Origin: Aquisphaera giovannonii
GTDB taxonomy: Bacteria > Planctomycetota > Planctomycetia > Isosphaerales > Isosphaeraceae
Direction of reading: 5' to 3'
Assembly: GCF_008087625.1 (NCBI RefSeq)
Contig: NZ_CP042997.1
Location: forward strand, 4,650,001 to 4,714,000
DNA: 64,000 bases
Shown here piece by piece: positions 50,101 to 58,500 of the stretch (positions are counted from its first letter, which is position 1; every line of letters begins with the position of its first letter). A program made the translations under genes and the position numbers. The notes below the pieces were generated by a model. That model had not been told where the DNA came from. It ran no database searches and was given only the letters and a program-made list of their open reading frames with translations.

Positions 50101-50504
50101 ACGGGCGACTGCTCGCGTCCGCCGGCGGCGACCGCACCGTCCGGATCTGGGACGTGGCGGCGGGGACGTGCGTCGCCGTCCTGAGCGGGCACACCGACGA
50201 GGTGTTCACGGCCGAATTCCACCCCGACGGCAGGCGGCTGGCCTCCGCCGGCCGCGACCGCGCCGTCTGGCTGTGGGACGTCACGACCGGCGAGGAGGTC
50301 GCCCGCCTGGAGGGGCATGCGAATTACGTGTTCACCCTGGCCTTCAGCCCGGACGGCGAGTCCCTGGCCTCGGCCTCCGGCGACGGCACGGTCCGGGTCT
50401 GGGACGCCGGGCCGCCGTCGCGGCGCCTCGGGAGCCTCGCCGATGGAGTCGAGGCACCGCCCGGGCCGACGTCGAGCAAGGCGGGCGGACGCCCGGGCAG
50501 GTGA
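47127..50504 (+). CDS. Ser/Thr protein kinase with WD40 repeats
   Basis: 1125 residues. The kinase domain spans about 94-360: GEGGMG loop (103-108), catalytic Lys125, HRDLKPGN (Asp218, Asn223) and DFG (236-238). A membrane helix lies at about 388-412. The C-terminal 650 residues hold some thirteen WD40 blades with FSPDGxxxASGGxDGTVRxWD motifs, enough for two propellers, on the far side of the membrane. The N-terminal 45 residues (QLRVRALFDRAADLPPGDRDAFLDEACRG) form the short conserved tag of these kinases. It lies directly after an ECF sigma gene. Confidence 0.93.
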   Translation: MIDPRQLRVRALFDRAADLPPGDRDAFLDEACRGEAGLRAEVEGLLAYDPGDDAGEDEGSFLKSPLVRTPGTAGPGPSPEPEPEPEPGLPARLGRYRILRRHGEGGMGTVYEAEQASPRRVVALKVLRPNLLLPELLSRFRHEAQILARLRHPGIAQVYEAGMAEDGRPFFAMEFIRGLPLDEYARARGLGAAGRLELVARVCDAVQHAHDEGVIHRDLKPGNILVDESGRPRVLDFGVAHVATADLAASSARTRTGQLLGTLSYMSPEQVVADHAGLDGRSDVYTLGVILFELLAGRPPYHLDRLPIHEVARVIQQEEPPRLGSLRADCRGDVEVIAAKAMEKDRARRYESAGGLAADIRRHLRGEVVLARPASALYQLRKLARRHGALAAAAAGIAAALVTGTVVSLAFAVRAAENARVATERERAATYQGYRSRIAAAVAALSQHDVADAAHQLDAAPPAWRDWEWRHLRGRLDDSTSVLPAGEGESRFLIEGPEGIRVASWSAGTLRVNDLEGRELSRGLFPSETPTIFRPPLLTRAGLGLLGGDGHGLTSDPSRAGSTVGTGDVVRLSGAGGRGGPRLRGPAGSSVFLAAASPDGTRVAVVWLGPVRWTFTVHDAASGEPTATADRELGYTWVLAFSPDGTRIATGGEDGVTRLWDAATGRMAAECRGHARKVLGLAFRPDGRRLVTTSADGTARQWDPATGRAVAGPYEGHTGDVTAAAYSPDGLRVASGGTDRTVRVWRAADLHDVSVLHGHTGVVGQLAFAPDGRRIASASQLGRGGEAGDGTVRVWDAGRHAGTAVLRGHSSYVYPVAFSPDGRWIASGDWDGNVRLWDAATREAREGPRRAGNVRALAFSPDGTRLICGGTPGEDLIVWDVAAGRVEKEIRVPGTAGILAIAASPDGRRIAAGGGLGVARVMDSASGAEVGSFRMPPAMTRKSLAYSPDGRLLAGTGEDGTQVDIRDAQSLRRTARLAGHAGPVYSVAFSRDGRLLASAGGDRTVRIWDVAAGTCVAVLSGHTDEVFTAEFHPDGRRLASAGRDRAVWLWDVTTGEEVARLEGHANYVFTLAFSPDGESLASASGDGTVRVWDAGPPSRRLGSLADGVEAPPGPTSSKAGGRPGR

Positions 50505-50679
50505 GCCCGGGCGGGCCTCGCGCCGGATCGCGGCCGGGCGAGAGGGAGGATCCGGCCGGTCGGGCCGCGAGGGCAGGGGAGGCCCGAGCCCCCCGCGGCG
50601 CACCCGAGCCGTCGCATCGGCGTCGCCCCTCCGGGCCGCCCGACCCGTCGTCGCGGCCCGGGAGGCTGCCGACGCGGGC

Positions 50680-52098
50680 TCAGGCCCAGCCGGAGGCCCT
50701 GGCCGTGTTGAGGAGGTAGCGCGACAGCTTCGGGCCGCGGAGGCCCATGGCCTGCACGGCGGTCGCCGCCGTCGAGTTGGACCGGGCGATCGAGACGTAG
50801 ACGCGCTGGACGCCGGCCCCGCTGCGCAGGGCGCGGACATACCGGTCGAGCTCGGCGGCCGACGGCATCCGCGAGACCAAGGACTCGAAGGCGCCCAGGA
50901 CGTAGGCGCCCGCTCGGGTGTGGTAGAACCGGCTGGACGTGACGTCGCTGGTCTGGATCTGGGAGAGCAGCGTCTGGGCGCCCTGGAGGTGGAGATAGAC
51001 GGACGGGATGTCCATCTGGATGACCGCCTTCAGGCTCGGATCCGCGACGTTCGCCACCTGGGATGCCTCCAGGTTGTACAGGTCGGTGTGCATCGCGATG
51101 TTGTTCGTCAGGTAGGTCGTCTCATAATTCGAGGTCTTGACGGTGCCGTTCGTCAGGGCCTGGCCGCCGGAGGTATTGAGCGTCGCCATCAGCGCCTGGA
51201 TGTTCGGGATGGCGGCGGCGGGCAGGCTCGGCTGGAGCGCCGTGTTGGTCGCGAACGCGACCGTCTCGTAGGCGTGATTCACGATCGTATGGTCGCCGGT
51301 GAGCTTCATGCCGTACTGCGACAGGGCGGCGGCGGAGCCGGCCATCGGCGTGGACGTCGACGAGGACGACGAGGCGGGCGTCTGGCCATCGATGAGCGCC
51401 GTGAGCTGCGCCGTGAACTTGTCGGCGTTGCTCATCGAGTAGGCCGTCTGCAGCAGGTTCTGGTCGGCGGACGAGAGCGACGAGCTGCCCGTCGTCGGCG
51501 TGGACGGGATCGTAACGCCCGTGCCCGGGTCGGCGATCAGCGACTGGACGGCGGCGAGGTGCGACTGGTCGGACGTCAACTGGGACTGGAGCCACGTCGT
51601 CAGGGTCGGATTCGTGGTCTGGGACATCGCCTGCTGGATCAGCGAGATCTGCGTCTGGTTGATGGAGACCATGGCGTTCAGGTAGGCCGCATCGGTCCCG
51701 GTCCCCGAGCTGCCCGCCCCCGCGATGGCCTGGAGGACCGTCGTCGCGTCGGCCGGCTGGATCCCCGGCGGGAGCATGAAGTTGAACTGCTGCGAGAGCT
51801 TGTACGCGACGAAGTCGGAGTCGCGATCGTCCGTGACGACCGAGCCGGCGTAATTCTGGACGTTCGCGTTCGTGCCGGCGACCGTATCGGCGACCGAGAG
51901 GAACCACTCCGCGTTCGAGGCCGAGCTGAGCTGCTGCAACGTCTGCACGAGGGCCGTCGGCAGGGCCGACCCCGGCGACTGGCCGAGCACGGACGGGGCG
52001 AGCGCCCCGCCGGGGACGGAGGTCGGTGGCGTCACCGAGAGGAGGGTACGGTCCTCCAGGGCGTCGAAGAGCCGCGGGCGAGAGGGGCGCTGGCGCAT
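50680..52098 (-). CDS. exported DUF4142-like protein with LEDR-type N-terminus
   Basis: The start is ATG 52096-52098 with GGAG about eight bases before. The product is 472 residues. RLFDALEDRTLLS lies at about residues 9-21. Residues about 55-330 hold two or three helical repeats (NAEWFLSVADTVAGTNANVQNYAGSVVTDDRDSD) like the ferritin-like DUF4142 domain. The C-terminal 80 residues (SSRFYHTRAGAYVLGAFESLVSRMPSAAELDRYV) resemble a DUF4214-type module. Composition is Ser/Thr/Gln-rich. It is probably exported; the function is unknown. Confidence 0.65.
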   Translation of the reverse strand: MRQRPSRPRLFDALEDRTLLSVTPPTSVPGGALAPSVLGQSPGSALPTALVQTLQQLSSASNAEWFLSVADTVAGTNANVQNYAGSVVTDDRDSDFVAYKLSQQFNFMLPPGIQPADATTVLQAIAGAGSSGTGTDAAYLNAMVSINQTQISLIQQAMSQTTNPTLTTWLQSQLTSDQSHLAAVQSLIADPGTGVTIPSTPTTGSSSLSSADQNLLQTAYSMSNADKFTAQLTALIDGQTPASSSSSTSTPMAGSAAALSQYGMKLTGDHTIVNHAYETVAFATNTALQPSLPAAAIPNIQALMATLNTSGGQALTNGTVKTSNYETTYLTNNIAMHTDLYNLEASQVANVADPSLKAVIQMDIPSVYLHLQGAQTLLSQIQTSDVTSSRFYHTRAGAYVLGAFESLVSRMPSAAELDRYVRALRSGAGVQRVYVSIARSNSTAATAVQAMGLRGPKLSRYLLNTARASGWA

Positions 52099-52625
52099 GG
52101 TGTTCTCCGTCGAGAAGGAGACTGGCTGCCCGGACCGTCGCGTCCCCTGCCGCCTCGGCAATCCATAGCGAGGAGGACGGCGAAGGACACTGGTCATTCG
52201 GGGCAATGTGGGCGTGCCTTGACGGCTGGCACATGGCATACCCGCGAGCCGTCGCCCGGATTAATTCCGCTCAACATATGGCAGTTACTTGACACCGGCT
52301 CTCTCGAGCCGCGACGCCTCGCGCCACCTCCCGACACGCATGCCGACTTCTCCTGACGGACATCCGTACGCCTGATGACGGGCCCGCATGGCGCGTGCCG
52401 GGCCTCGAGGCCCGGCAAGCCCTCGGGCCGGGCTCGGCTCCGGGCCGTCCAGGACCGGCGGGATCAGTGCGAGCGGGGGCTTCCCTTCTCTCGATAGAAT
52501 GGGCCAATCAAGCGGGCGGCCCGTCCCGATTCGGCCGCTCTATCGGTTCGGAGAACATCCCGGCGGCGTGACCAAATTCTCGCCTTGTGATAGGATGGGA
52601 ATGGAGGCCCGGAAAGGGGAGGACC
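52099..52625. other. intergenic region, no gene seen
   Basis: A 527-base gap between the divergent DUF4142-like gene and the toxin-antitoxin pair. It has a mildly AT-rich patch at about 52255-52290 and no supported gene. Confidence 0.45.
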
Positions 52626-52883
52626 ATGGCCACGGAACGACTCAACGACTCCAGGGCATTTCGCGACTTCCTCGACGCCAGGCTCGCCAAGGACGGAGGA
52701 TACATCCCGCTCGACGAAGCCCTGGGGCTCTGGGAATACGAGAACCAAACCGACGACGAGCGGGCGAAGACGCTGGCGGTGATTCGCCAGGGGCTGGCCG
52801 ACGCCGAAGCCGGTAGGCTCCGGCCCCTCGAGGAGTTCGATCGGGATTTCCGTGCGAAACGCGGCCTCCCCCCGCGGCCATGA
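52626..52883 (+). CDS. putative type II antitoxin
   Basis: The start is ATG 52626 with GGGGAGGA four bases before. The product is 85 residues, highly charged. MATERLNDSRAFRDFLDARL and EDAxGLWEYENQTDDERAKTLAVIRQGLADAEAGRLRPLEEF-like text is the pattern of antitoxins that pair with ParE/RelE toxins. Its stop overlaps the start of the broken toxin (ATGA), the usual arrangement of such pairs. GC content is lower than in the neighbours, as is common for transferred modules. Confidence 0.75.
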   Translation: MATERLNDSRAFRDFLDARLAKDGGYIPLDEALGLWEYENQTDDERAKTLAVIRQGLADAEAGRLRPLEEFDRDFRAKRGLPPRP

Positions 52884-53208
52884 GTTACCGCGTCCGGTTG
52901 ACGGCCCAGGCCGAGGCGGACATCGACCGCATCTTCGATTGGCTCGCCGGTCGCACCGAGGGGGGGCGCGACGCTGGTATGAATCGTTCTGGGATTCGGC
53001 CGAGCGATTGAGGTCGCTTCCGACCTCGTGCCCGTCTGCGCCAGAGTCCGATGCCTTCCCGGAGGAACTCCGGCAGATGCTCTTCGGGACCCGGCGGGGC
53101 CGTACCTTCCGAGCTCTGTTCGTCATCCGCGGGGACTTGGTGCTCATACTGTGCGTTCGGGGACCAGGGGAGAAGCCCGTCAGGCCCGATGACATCGCCG
53201 GCGAGTGA
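52880..53208 (+). pseudogene. ParE/RelE-type toxin interrupted by a frameshift at a G7 tract
   Basis: The frame from ATG 52880 gives MSYRVRLTAQAEADIDRIFDWLAGRTEGG, then leaves the family and stops. The downstream frame gives ARRWYESFWDSAERL, ELRQMLFGTRRGRTFRALF and LVLILCVRGPG to the stop at 53206-53208, the rest of a ParE-type toxin. The frames meet at seven G bases (52960-52966). One extra G would restore a single 110-residue toxin. The cause could be decay, a sequencing error or slippage at the G run. Confidence 0.75.
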
Positions 53209-53314
53209 CCGTGAGCGGTGGCTCGATGTCGCCGGCCCGGCCGGTTGCGGGGTCTCGAGCAATCCACCTGGCGACGAATGCTCTGCAGCAGCAGCGATGA
53301 GGCAAAGGGCATTG

Positions 53315-54835
53315 ATGGAAGACTGGCTCTCGGATTACCTGCGGCGGATCCTCACGGCCCGGGTCTATGACGTCGCGGTGGAGACGCCCATGGACCTGGC
53401 GGGGAAGCTCTCGGCCCGGCTGGGGAACCGGGTCTGGCTGAAGCGCGAGGACACCCAGCCGGTGTTCAGCTTCAAGCTCCGCGGGGCGTACAACAAGATG
53501 GCCGGCCTCTCGCCAGGGCAGCGGGACTGCGGCGTGATCTGCGCGTCGGCGGGGAACCACGCCCAGGGGGTGGCGCTGAGCGCCCGGAGGCTCGGCTGCC
53601 GGGCCGTGGTCGTCATGCCGCTGACGACGCCGCGTCTCAAGTCCGACGCCGTGCGGGCCCTCGGCGGCGAGGTGGTCCTGCACGGCGACAGCTACTCGGA
53701 CGCATACCGGCACGCCCTGGAGCTCCAGGCCAGCCACGGATACACGTTCGTCCATCCGTTCGACGACCCGGACGTCATCGCGGGGCAGGGGACCGTGGGC
53801 ATGGAGATCCTCCGCCAGCACCAGCACCCCATCCACGCGGTGTTCGTCGCCATCGGCGGCGGCGGGCTCATCTCCGGCGTGGCCGCGTACGTCAAGGCCG
53901 TGCGGCCCGAGATCAAGGTGATCGGCGTCCAGATGGCCGACTCCGACGCCATGGTCCGCTCCGTCCGCGCGGGCGGGCGCATCCCGCTCGACGAGGTCGG
54001 CCTGTTCTCCGACGGCACGGCGGTCAAGCAGGTCGGCGAGGAGACGTTCCGCATCACGAAGGCCCTCGTCGACGACTTCGTCGTCGTCGACACCGACGCC
54101 GTGTGCGCCGCGATCAAGGACGTGTTCGAGGACACGCGCAGCGTCATGGAGCCGGCCGGGGCGATGGGCGTCGCCGGGCTGAAGCAGTACGTCACGCGGC
54201 ACGAGATGAAGGACCAGACGCTGGTCGCCATCACCTGCGGGGCGAACATGAACTTCGACCGCCTCCGGTTCGTCGCCGAGCGGGCCGAGGTGGGCGAGGA
54301 GCGCGAGGCCCTCTTCGCGGTCACGATCCCGGAGGAGCGGGGGAGCTTCCGCCGCCTCTGCGAGATCATCGGCGACCGCAGCGTCACGGAGTTCAGCTAC
54401 CGGATCTCCGACGAGCGGCAGGCCCACGTCTTCGTCGGCCTGGCCACGAGCAACCGCGCCGAGGCGGCGGAGATCCGCCGCGCGCTGGCGGCGAATCGCT
54501 TCGACGCGCTGGACCTCGTGGGCGACGAGCTCTCCAAGGAGCACGTCCGCTACATGGTCGGCGGCCGCAGCGCCCTCGCCCGGGATGAGCGGCTCTACCG
54601 CTTCGAGTTCCCCGAGCGGCCCGGCGCCCTGATGCGGTTCCTGTCGCACATGCCCCCGGACTGGAACATCAGCCTCTTCCACTACCGCAACCAGGGCGCC
54701 GACTACGGCCGCATCCTCGTCGGCATCCAGGTCCCCCCCGACGAGAAGGCCGACTTCCGCGCCTTCCTGGACAACCTCGCGTATCCGTGCGTCGACGAAA
54801 CGGAGAGCCCGGCGTATCGCCTCTTCCTCCGGTAG
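53315..54835 (+). CDS. ilvA: threonine ammonia-lyase, biosynthetic
   Basis: The start is ATG 53315 (AAAGGG just before); ATG 53297 is the alternative. The product is 506 residues, near the 514 of E. coli IlvA. The PLP lysine is in FSFKLRGAYN (Lys54), and the phosphate-binding loop is IGGGGLISG (180-188). The C-terminal 180 residues hold two ACT-like regulatory domains (ALFAVTIPEERGSFRRLCEII and LYRFEFPERPGALMRFL), as in the isoleucine-inhibited form. It makes 2-oxobutanoate for isoleucine synthesis. No other ilv gene is near. Confidence 0.95.
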   Translation: MEDWLSDYLRRILTARVYDVAVETPMDLAGKLSARLGNRVWLKREDTQPVFSFKLRGAYNKMAGLSPGQRDCGVICASAGNHAQGVALSARRLGCRAVVVMPLTTPRLKSDAVRALGGEVVLHGDSYSDAYRHALELQASHGYTFVHPFDDPDVIAGQGTVGMEILRQHQHPIHAVFVAIGGGGLISGVAAYVKAVRPEIKVIGVQMADSDAMVRSVRAGGRIPLDEVGLFSDGTAVKQVGEETFRITKALVDDFVVVDTDAVCAAIKDVFEDTRSVMEPAGAMGVAGLKQYVTRHEMKDQTLVAITCGANMNFDRLRFVAERAEVGEEREALFAVTIPEERGSFRRLCEIIGDRSVTEFSYRISDERQAHVFVGLATSNRAEAAEIRRALAANRFDALDLVGDELSKEHVRYMVGGRSALARDERLYRFEFPERPGALMRFLSHMPPDWNISLFHYRNQGADYGRILVGIQVPPDEKADFRAFLDNLAYPCVDETESPAYRLFLR

Positions 54836-54880
54836 GGCCGAAGCACCGGGCCGGTCGGGGGGCCGCGGCCGTCGGGCACC

Positions 54881-55141
54881 TCAACCTCGGGGACGGCCCC
54901 GGCCCGCCCTGCCGCGGAGGCGACGGGCGGAGCCGATCCCGACGAGCGGGCCGACGGCCAGGGACACGAGCGACGACGGCTCGGGGATCGCGGCGGGGTA
55001 GATGATGTTGCCGTCCTCGTCGCTGATCGTCGTACCGATGGTGAAGACCGCGATCATCGCCGCCGTGAGGGGCGCGTTCGGGTCATCCCGGAACGTGACG
55101 TGCGCCAGTCCGCAGCTCTCCCCCGCCGTGCCGGCCTCCAT
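54881..55141 (-). CDS. PEP-CTERM protein stub
   Basis: The start is ATG 55139-55141, with GGAGGG three to four bases before. The product is only 86 residues. It ends in IPEPSSLVSLAVGPLVGIGS followed by RRLRGRAGRGR: the Pro-Glu-Pro motif, helix and basic tail of the PEP-CTERM sorting signal. There is no signal peptide, although these proteins normally have one and are longer. It is probably a truncated copy whose upstream leader was kept; the leader matches that of the large beta-helix gene at 61381. Confidence 0.6.
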   Translation of the reverse strand: MEAGTAGESCGLAHVTFRDDPNAPLTAAMIAVFTIGTTISDEDGNIIYPAAIPEPSSLVSLAVGPLVGIGSARRLRGRAGRGRPRG

Positions 55142-55504
55142 CGTCCCTCCGCTCCAGCGGTGCATCGCCCCGGTGATAAACAAGCTCTCTCCACGCTTCA
55201 TGAACTTTGAGAAGGCATGGCGTCGTCGCGCAGTTCTCGGCAGGCCAGGCGGAAGCCGCCGGGGGAGTCGGCGGGCTGCACCCACTTCTCATTCTCTCAA
55301 TGCTCGTTCATTTGAGGCGACACCTGGGTCGCTGTCGTGCCAGCGACCGCGAACGAGTTCTCCGGGACGTTCTCCTCGCCTTCGATCGGCCCCGGGGCTC
55401 GTCGCCACCGCAGCGGCGTGGCGGGGAGGATCTCCCGCACGGCGGGACCGGGGACGGGAGCCTCCGGCGTCCAGATCACCAGGACTCCCGTCCGCCTTTG
55501 CGCC
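55142..55504. other. intergenic region with a duplicated leader module
   Basis: Holds the upstream region of the PEP-CTERM stub and the downstream region of the large beta-helix gene. Positions about 55142-55305 resemble 61382-61545 (see the leader entries). The rest shows no gene. Confidence 0.6.
55165..55191 (-). promoter_or_regulatory. conserved leader element, copy 1
   Basis: Read on the minus strand: GAGAGAGCTTG then TTTATCACCGGGGCGA, starting about 50 bases before the stub's ATG. It matches 61408-61434 in 24 of 27 positions. It could be an operator, an RNA element or a promoter part. Confidence 0.6.
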
Positions 55505-58500
55505 CTAGGCGAACAGCCTGGATCCCTTCGATTTCAGGCTGAATCGGGAGGTCACGGTGGTCGGGTTGATCGTGACAAGGTTGTCCATCGGCGAGCCCAC
55601 CGGCAGGGCCTGCGGGACAAAATCGCCGGCGGAAGTGGCCGCCATGGACACCACCGGCAGGCGCGACGCGCCGACGTTGTTGCCCAGGGCATCCGTGAGC
55701 TTGACCTTCATCCTGGTCGGGATCGTGGCGGGCGCGGCCTGCTCGAGGACCGATACGGCCCCGATCGAGCTGGACGTCGCGGCGATTTTCACGGAGGCGG
55801 CGACCGCGTTGCTCCGGATGCCGGCAGTCGCGCAGCCGGCCGCGCGCGGGCCATTCGCGGCTCCATTGCCGCTCAGCGAGAGCCGCTTGACGATCAGGGA
55901 CGCATTGAGCGCGGCGTTACCGCTCTCGGAGAGGGTGACCGCCGGCGCGTAGATCGTTCCGGCGATCCCCGAGGCATTGGTGGTGACGGACATGGCCTTC
56001 GTGTTGTCGCTCGGCTGGAAGAGGACGATGCCCGCATAGATGCCGCTGCTCGCGGGGCTCAGGTTGAAGGTCGCGTTGCCGCCCAGCGAGATGCCGCCGT
56101 AGCTGCCGCCGGCCGCGGGATAGTTGCTACCGGCGTTCACGATCATCACCCCGGAGCCGCTGACGCTGGAGAAGCCGGAGGCGGAGAAGCCGCCCCCCTC
56201 GATGATGTAGATGCCGGGTGCCATCGTGAGCCTGGCGTTCCCGGTCACGCTGATCCTGGTGTAGATGCCCGGCTGGATCGTCGTGGACGAATTCCCGCCC
56301 AGGCTCAGGGATCCATGATTGGTCATCCCCGCGGCGCTCGGCAACGGCAGCGAGGCCACCGCGAGCACCGGGGCCCCCGCGACCGGGGTCGGGTTGAGAC
56401 CCGCGTTGCCGCTCCTCACGAAGCGGCCATGGACGTCGATGGCCTGGGCCGTGACATTGGCGTTGCCGCTGGCCGTGAGGGCGCTCGACGAGCTGGAATT
56501 GATGTAGACGATTCCGGCGGTGTTGATGCTCGCGTTGCCCGAGAGGCTGAGTGCTCCCGACGCCGACGGGTCGAGGGCGATGATCAACTGGAGGTTGGTC
56601 AGGCGGAAGCTCGCGGGAGTCGTGATGCCGCTGGCGGTGGCCGTGACGGCGTAGCTGCCGGTGACGCCGTTGGCCGTGGCCGTGACGCTCGCCGAGCCGT
56701 CGCCGCCGACGGTCGCCGGGCTTCCACTGAGGGTCGCCGACGCCCCGCTCGACGGCGGGGTGAAGGTGACCAGGCCCCCCGCCACCGGCTCGTCCGGGTT
56801 GTTCGCCGTGACCGTCGCGACCAGCGGGTTCGGGAAGGCCGTGAGCACGCCGGTGGACTGGCCGCTTCCCGAGGTGACGGCGATGGTGAACCCGCTCGAC
56901 TCGAAGGCGCCGATGTCCACGACGCTGTTGACGACGCGGGGCAGGCCGCGCTGGTCGGTGGTGACGCCGTCGGGGATGAGGGCGTTACTGCCCGCGTCGA
57001 TGGCCGGGCTGCCCGGGAGCAGGGCCATCGTCTGGGTCGGCCCGCCGTAGTCCCCCAGCGGCGCCAGCAAGGGATTGAGCGGCGTGACGACGGTGCCGGT
57101 CAGGTCCGTGCCGACCCAGCCGGAGCTTCCGTCGGTCTCGCCGATCAGGTTGTTCCCCAGGGAGGTGACGACGCCGGAGACGTCCGGGCCCGTGCCGGCC
57201 ATGTTCCCGGCGACGATCGTGTTGCCCAGCATGATGGTGGTGTCAAAGTCGCTGGCCAGGCCGCCGCCGTTGTCTGCGGAGTTGCCGCTCACGGTGCAAT
57301 TGGTCAGAGTGGTCGTGGCGCCGTTACTGGCGTACAGACCGCCGCCGGTCTTGCTCGCGCTGTTTCCGCTGAAGGTGCAGTTGGTCAGCGTCGTGGTGCC
57401 GGCAAAATTGCTCAGCCCACCAGCATTGCCGGCGAAGGACCACGGAAGGCCGTCGGCGCTGGCGGAGTTGTCGCTGATCGTGCAGTCGGTCAAAATAGCC
57501 GTGCTGAACTGGTTGATCATGCCGGCGCCTGCGACGCCGGTGTTCCCGGTTATGGTGCAGTTGGTCAGAGTGACCGTGCCGCCGCCGTGGATGTCCACGC
57601 CCCCGCCATTACTGTACGGGCCGACGCTTGCGGAGTTCCGGCTCACGAGGCAGTTCGTCAGCGTGGCCGAGCCGCCGAAGTTGAGGTAGACGCCGCCGCC
57701 GTTGTCCGCGGAATTGCCGCTGACGGTGCAGCTAGTGAGCGTGGCCGTACCGAAGTCGGCCAGGCCACCGCCACTGTGGCTGGCGGAGTTGCCGCTCACG
57801 GTGCAGTCGGTCAACGAGGTCGCGCCGTGGTTGTTGAACAGGCCGCCGCCGTTGTTGCCGGCGGAGTTGCCACTGACGGTGCAGTCGGTCAGCGTGGTGG
57901 TGCCTTGGCTGAACACGCCGCCGCCGTTCACAGAGGCGGAGTTGCCGCTGACGGTGCAGTTGGTCAGCGTCATCGTGCCTTGCGAGTTGTACACACCTGG
58001 ACCGGAGTAATTGAACAGGCCGCCGCCGTCGCAGTAGATACCGACATTGTCGCTCACGGTGCAGTTGGTGAGCGTCAGCATGCCGAAGTTACCCACGCCG
58101 CCGCCGCCGCGGTAGATGTCGGTGTTGCCGCTCACGGTGCAGTTGGTCAGCGTGGCCGTGCCGAAATTGGCCAGGCCGCCGCCGACGCCCTGGTTGGCGA
58201 GGTTGTTGGTGAACGTGCAGGTGTCCAGCATGGCCGTGCCCATGTTGCAAACGCCGCCGCCGGCATTCCCGCCAAGGTTGTCCGTGAACGTGCAGCCGGC
58301 CAGCGTCGCCGTGTTACCGCCGTCGATGTAGAGGCCGCCGCCGCTGTTGCCGGCGTAGTTGCCGCTGATGGTGCAGCCGGCGAGAGTGGCCGTCGTGTTG
58401 TCCCCCCTGATCCAGATGCCGCCGCTGATGCCGCCCCCCACGGAGTTGTCGCTCACCATGCTGTCGGTCAGCGTGAGCGTGCCGGAGTTGATGAACAGGC

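Noticed and set aside
46893-50840. A 1315-residue open frame antisense to the WD40 kinase
   Set aside because: It is a shadow of the kinase gene; low-complexity Arg/Pro/Gly text with no family match, while the sense frame has clear kinase and WD40 motifs.
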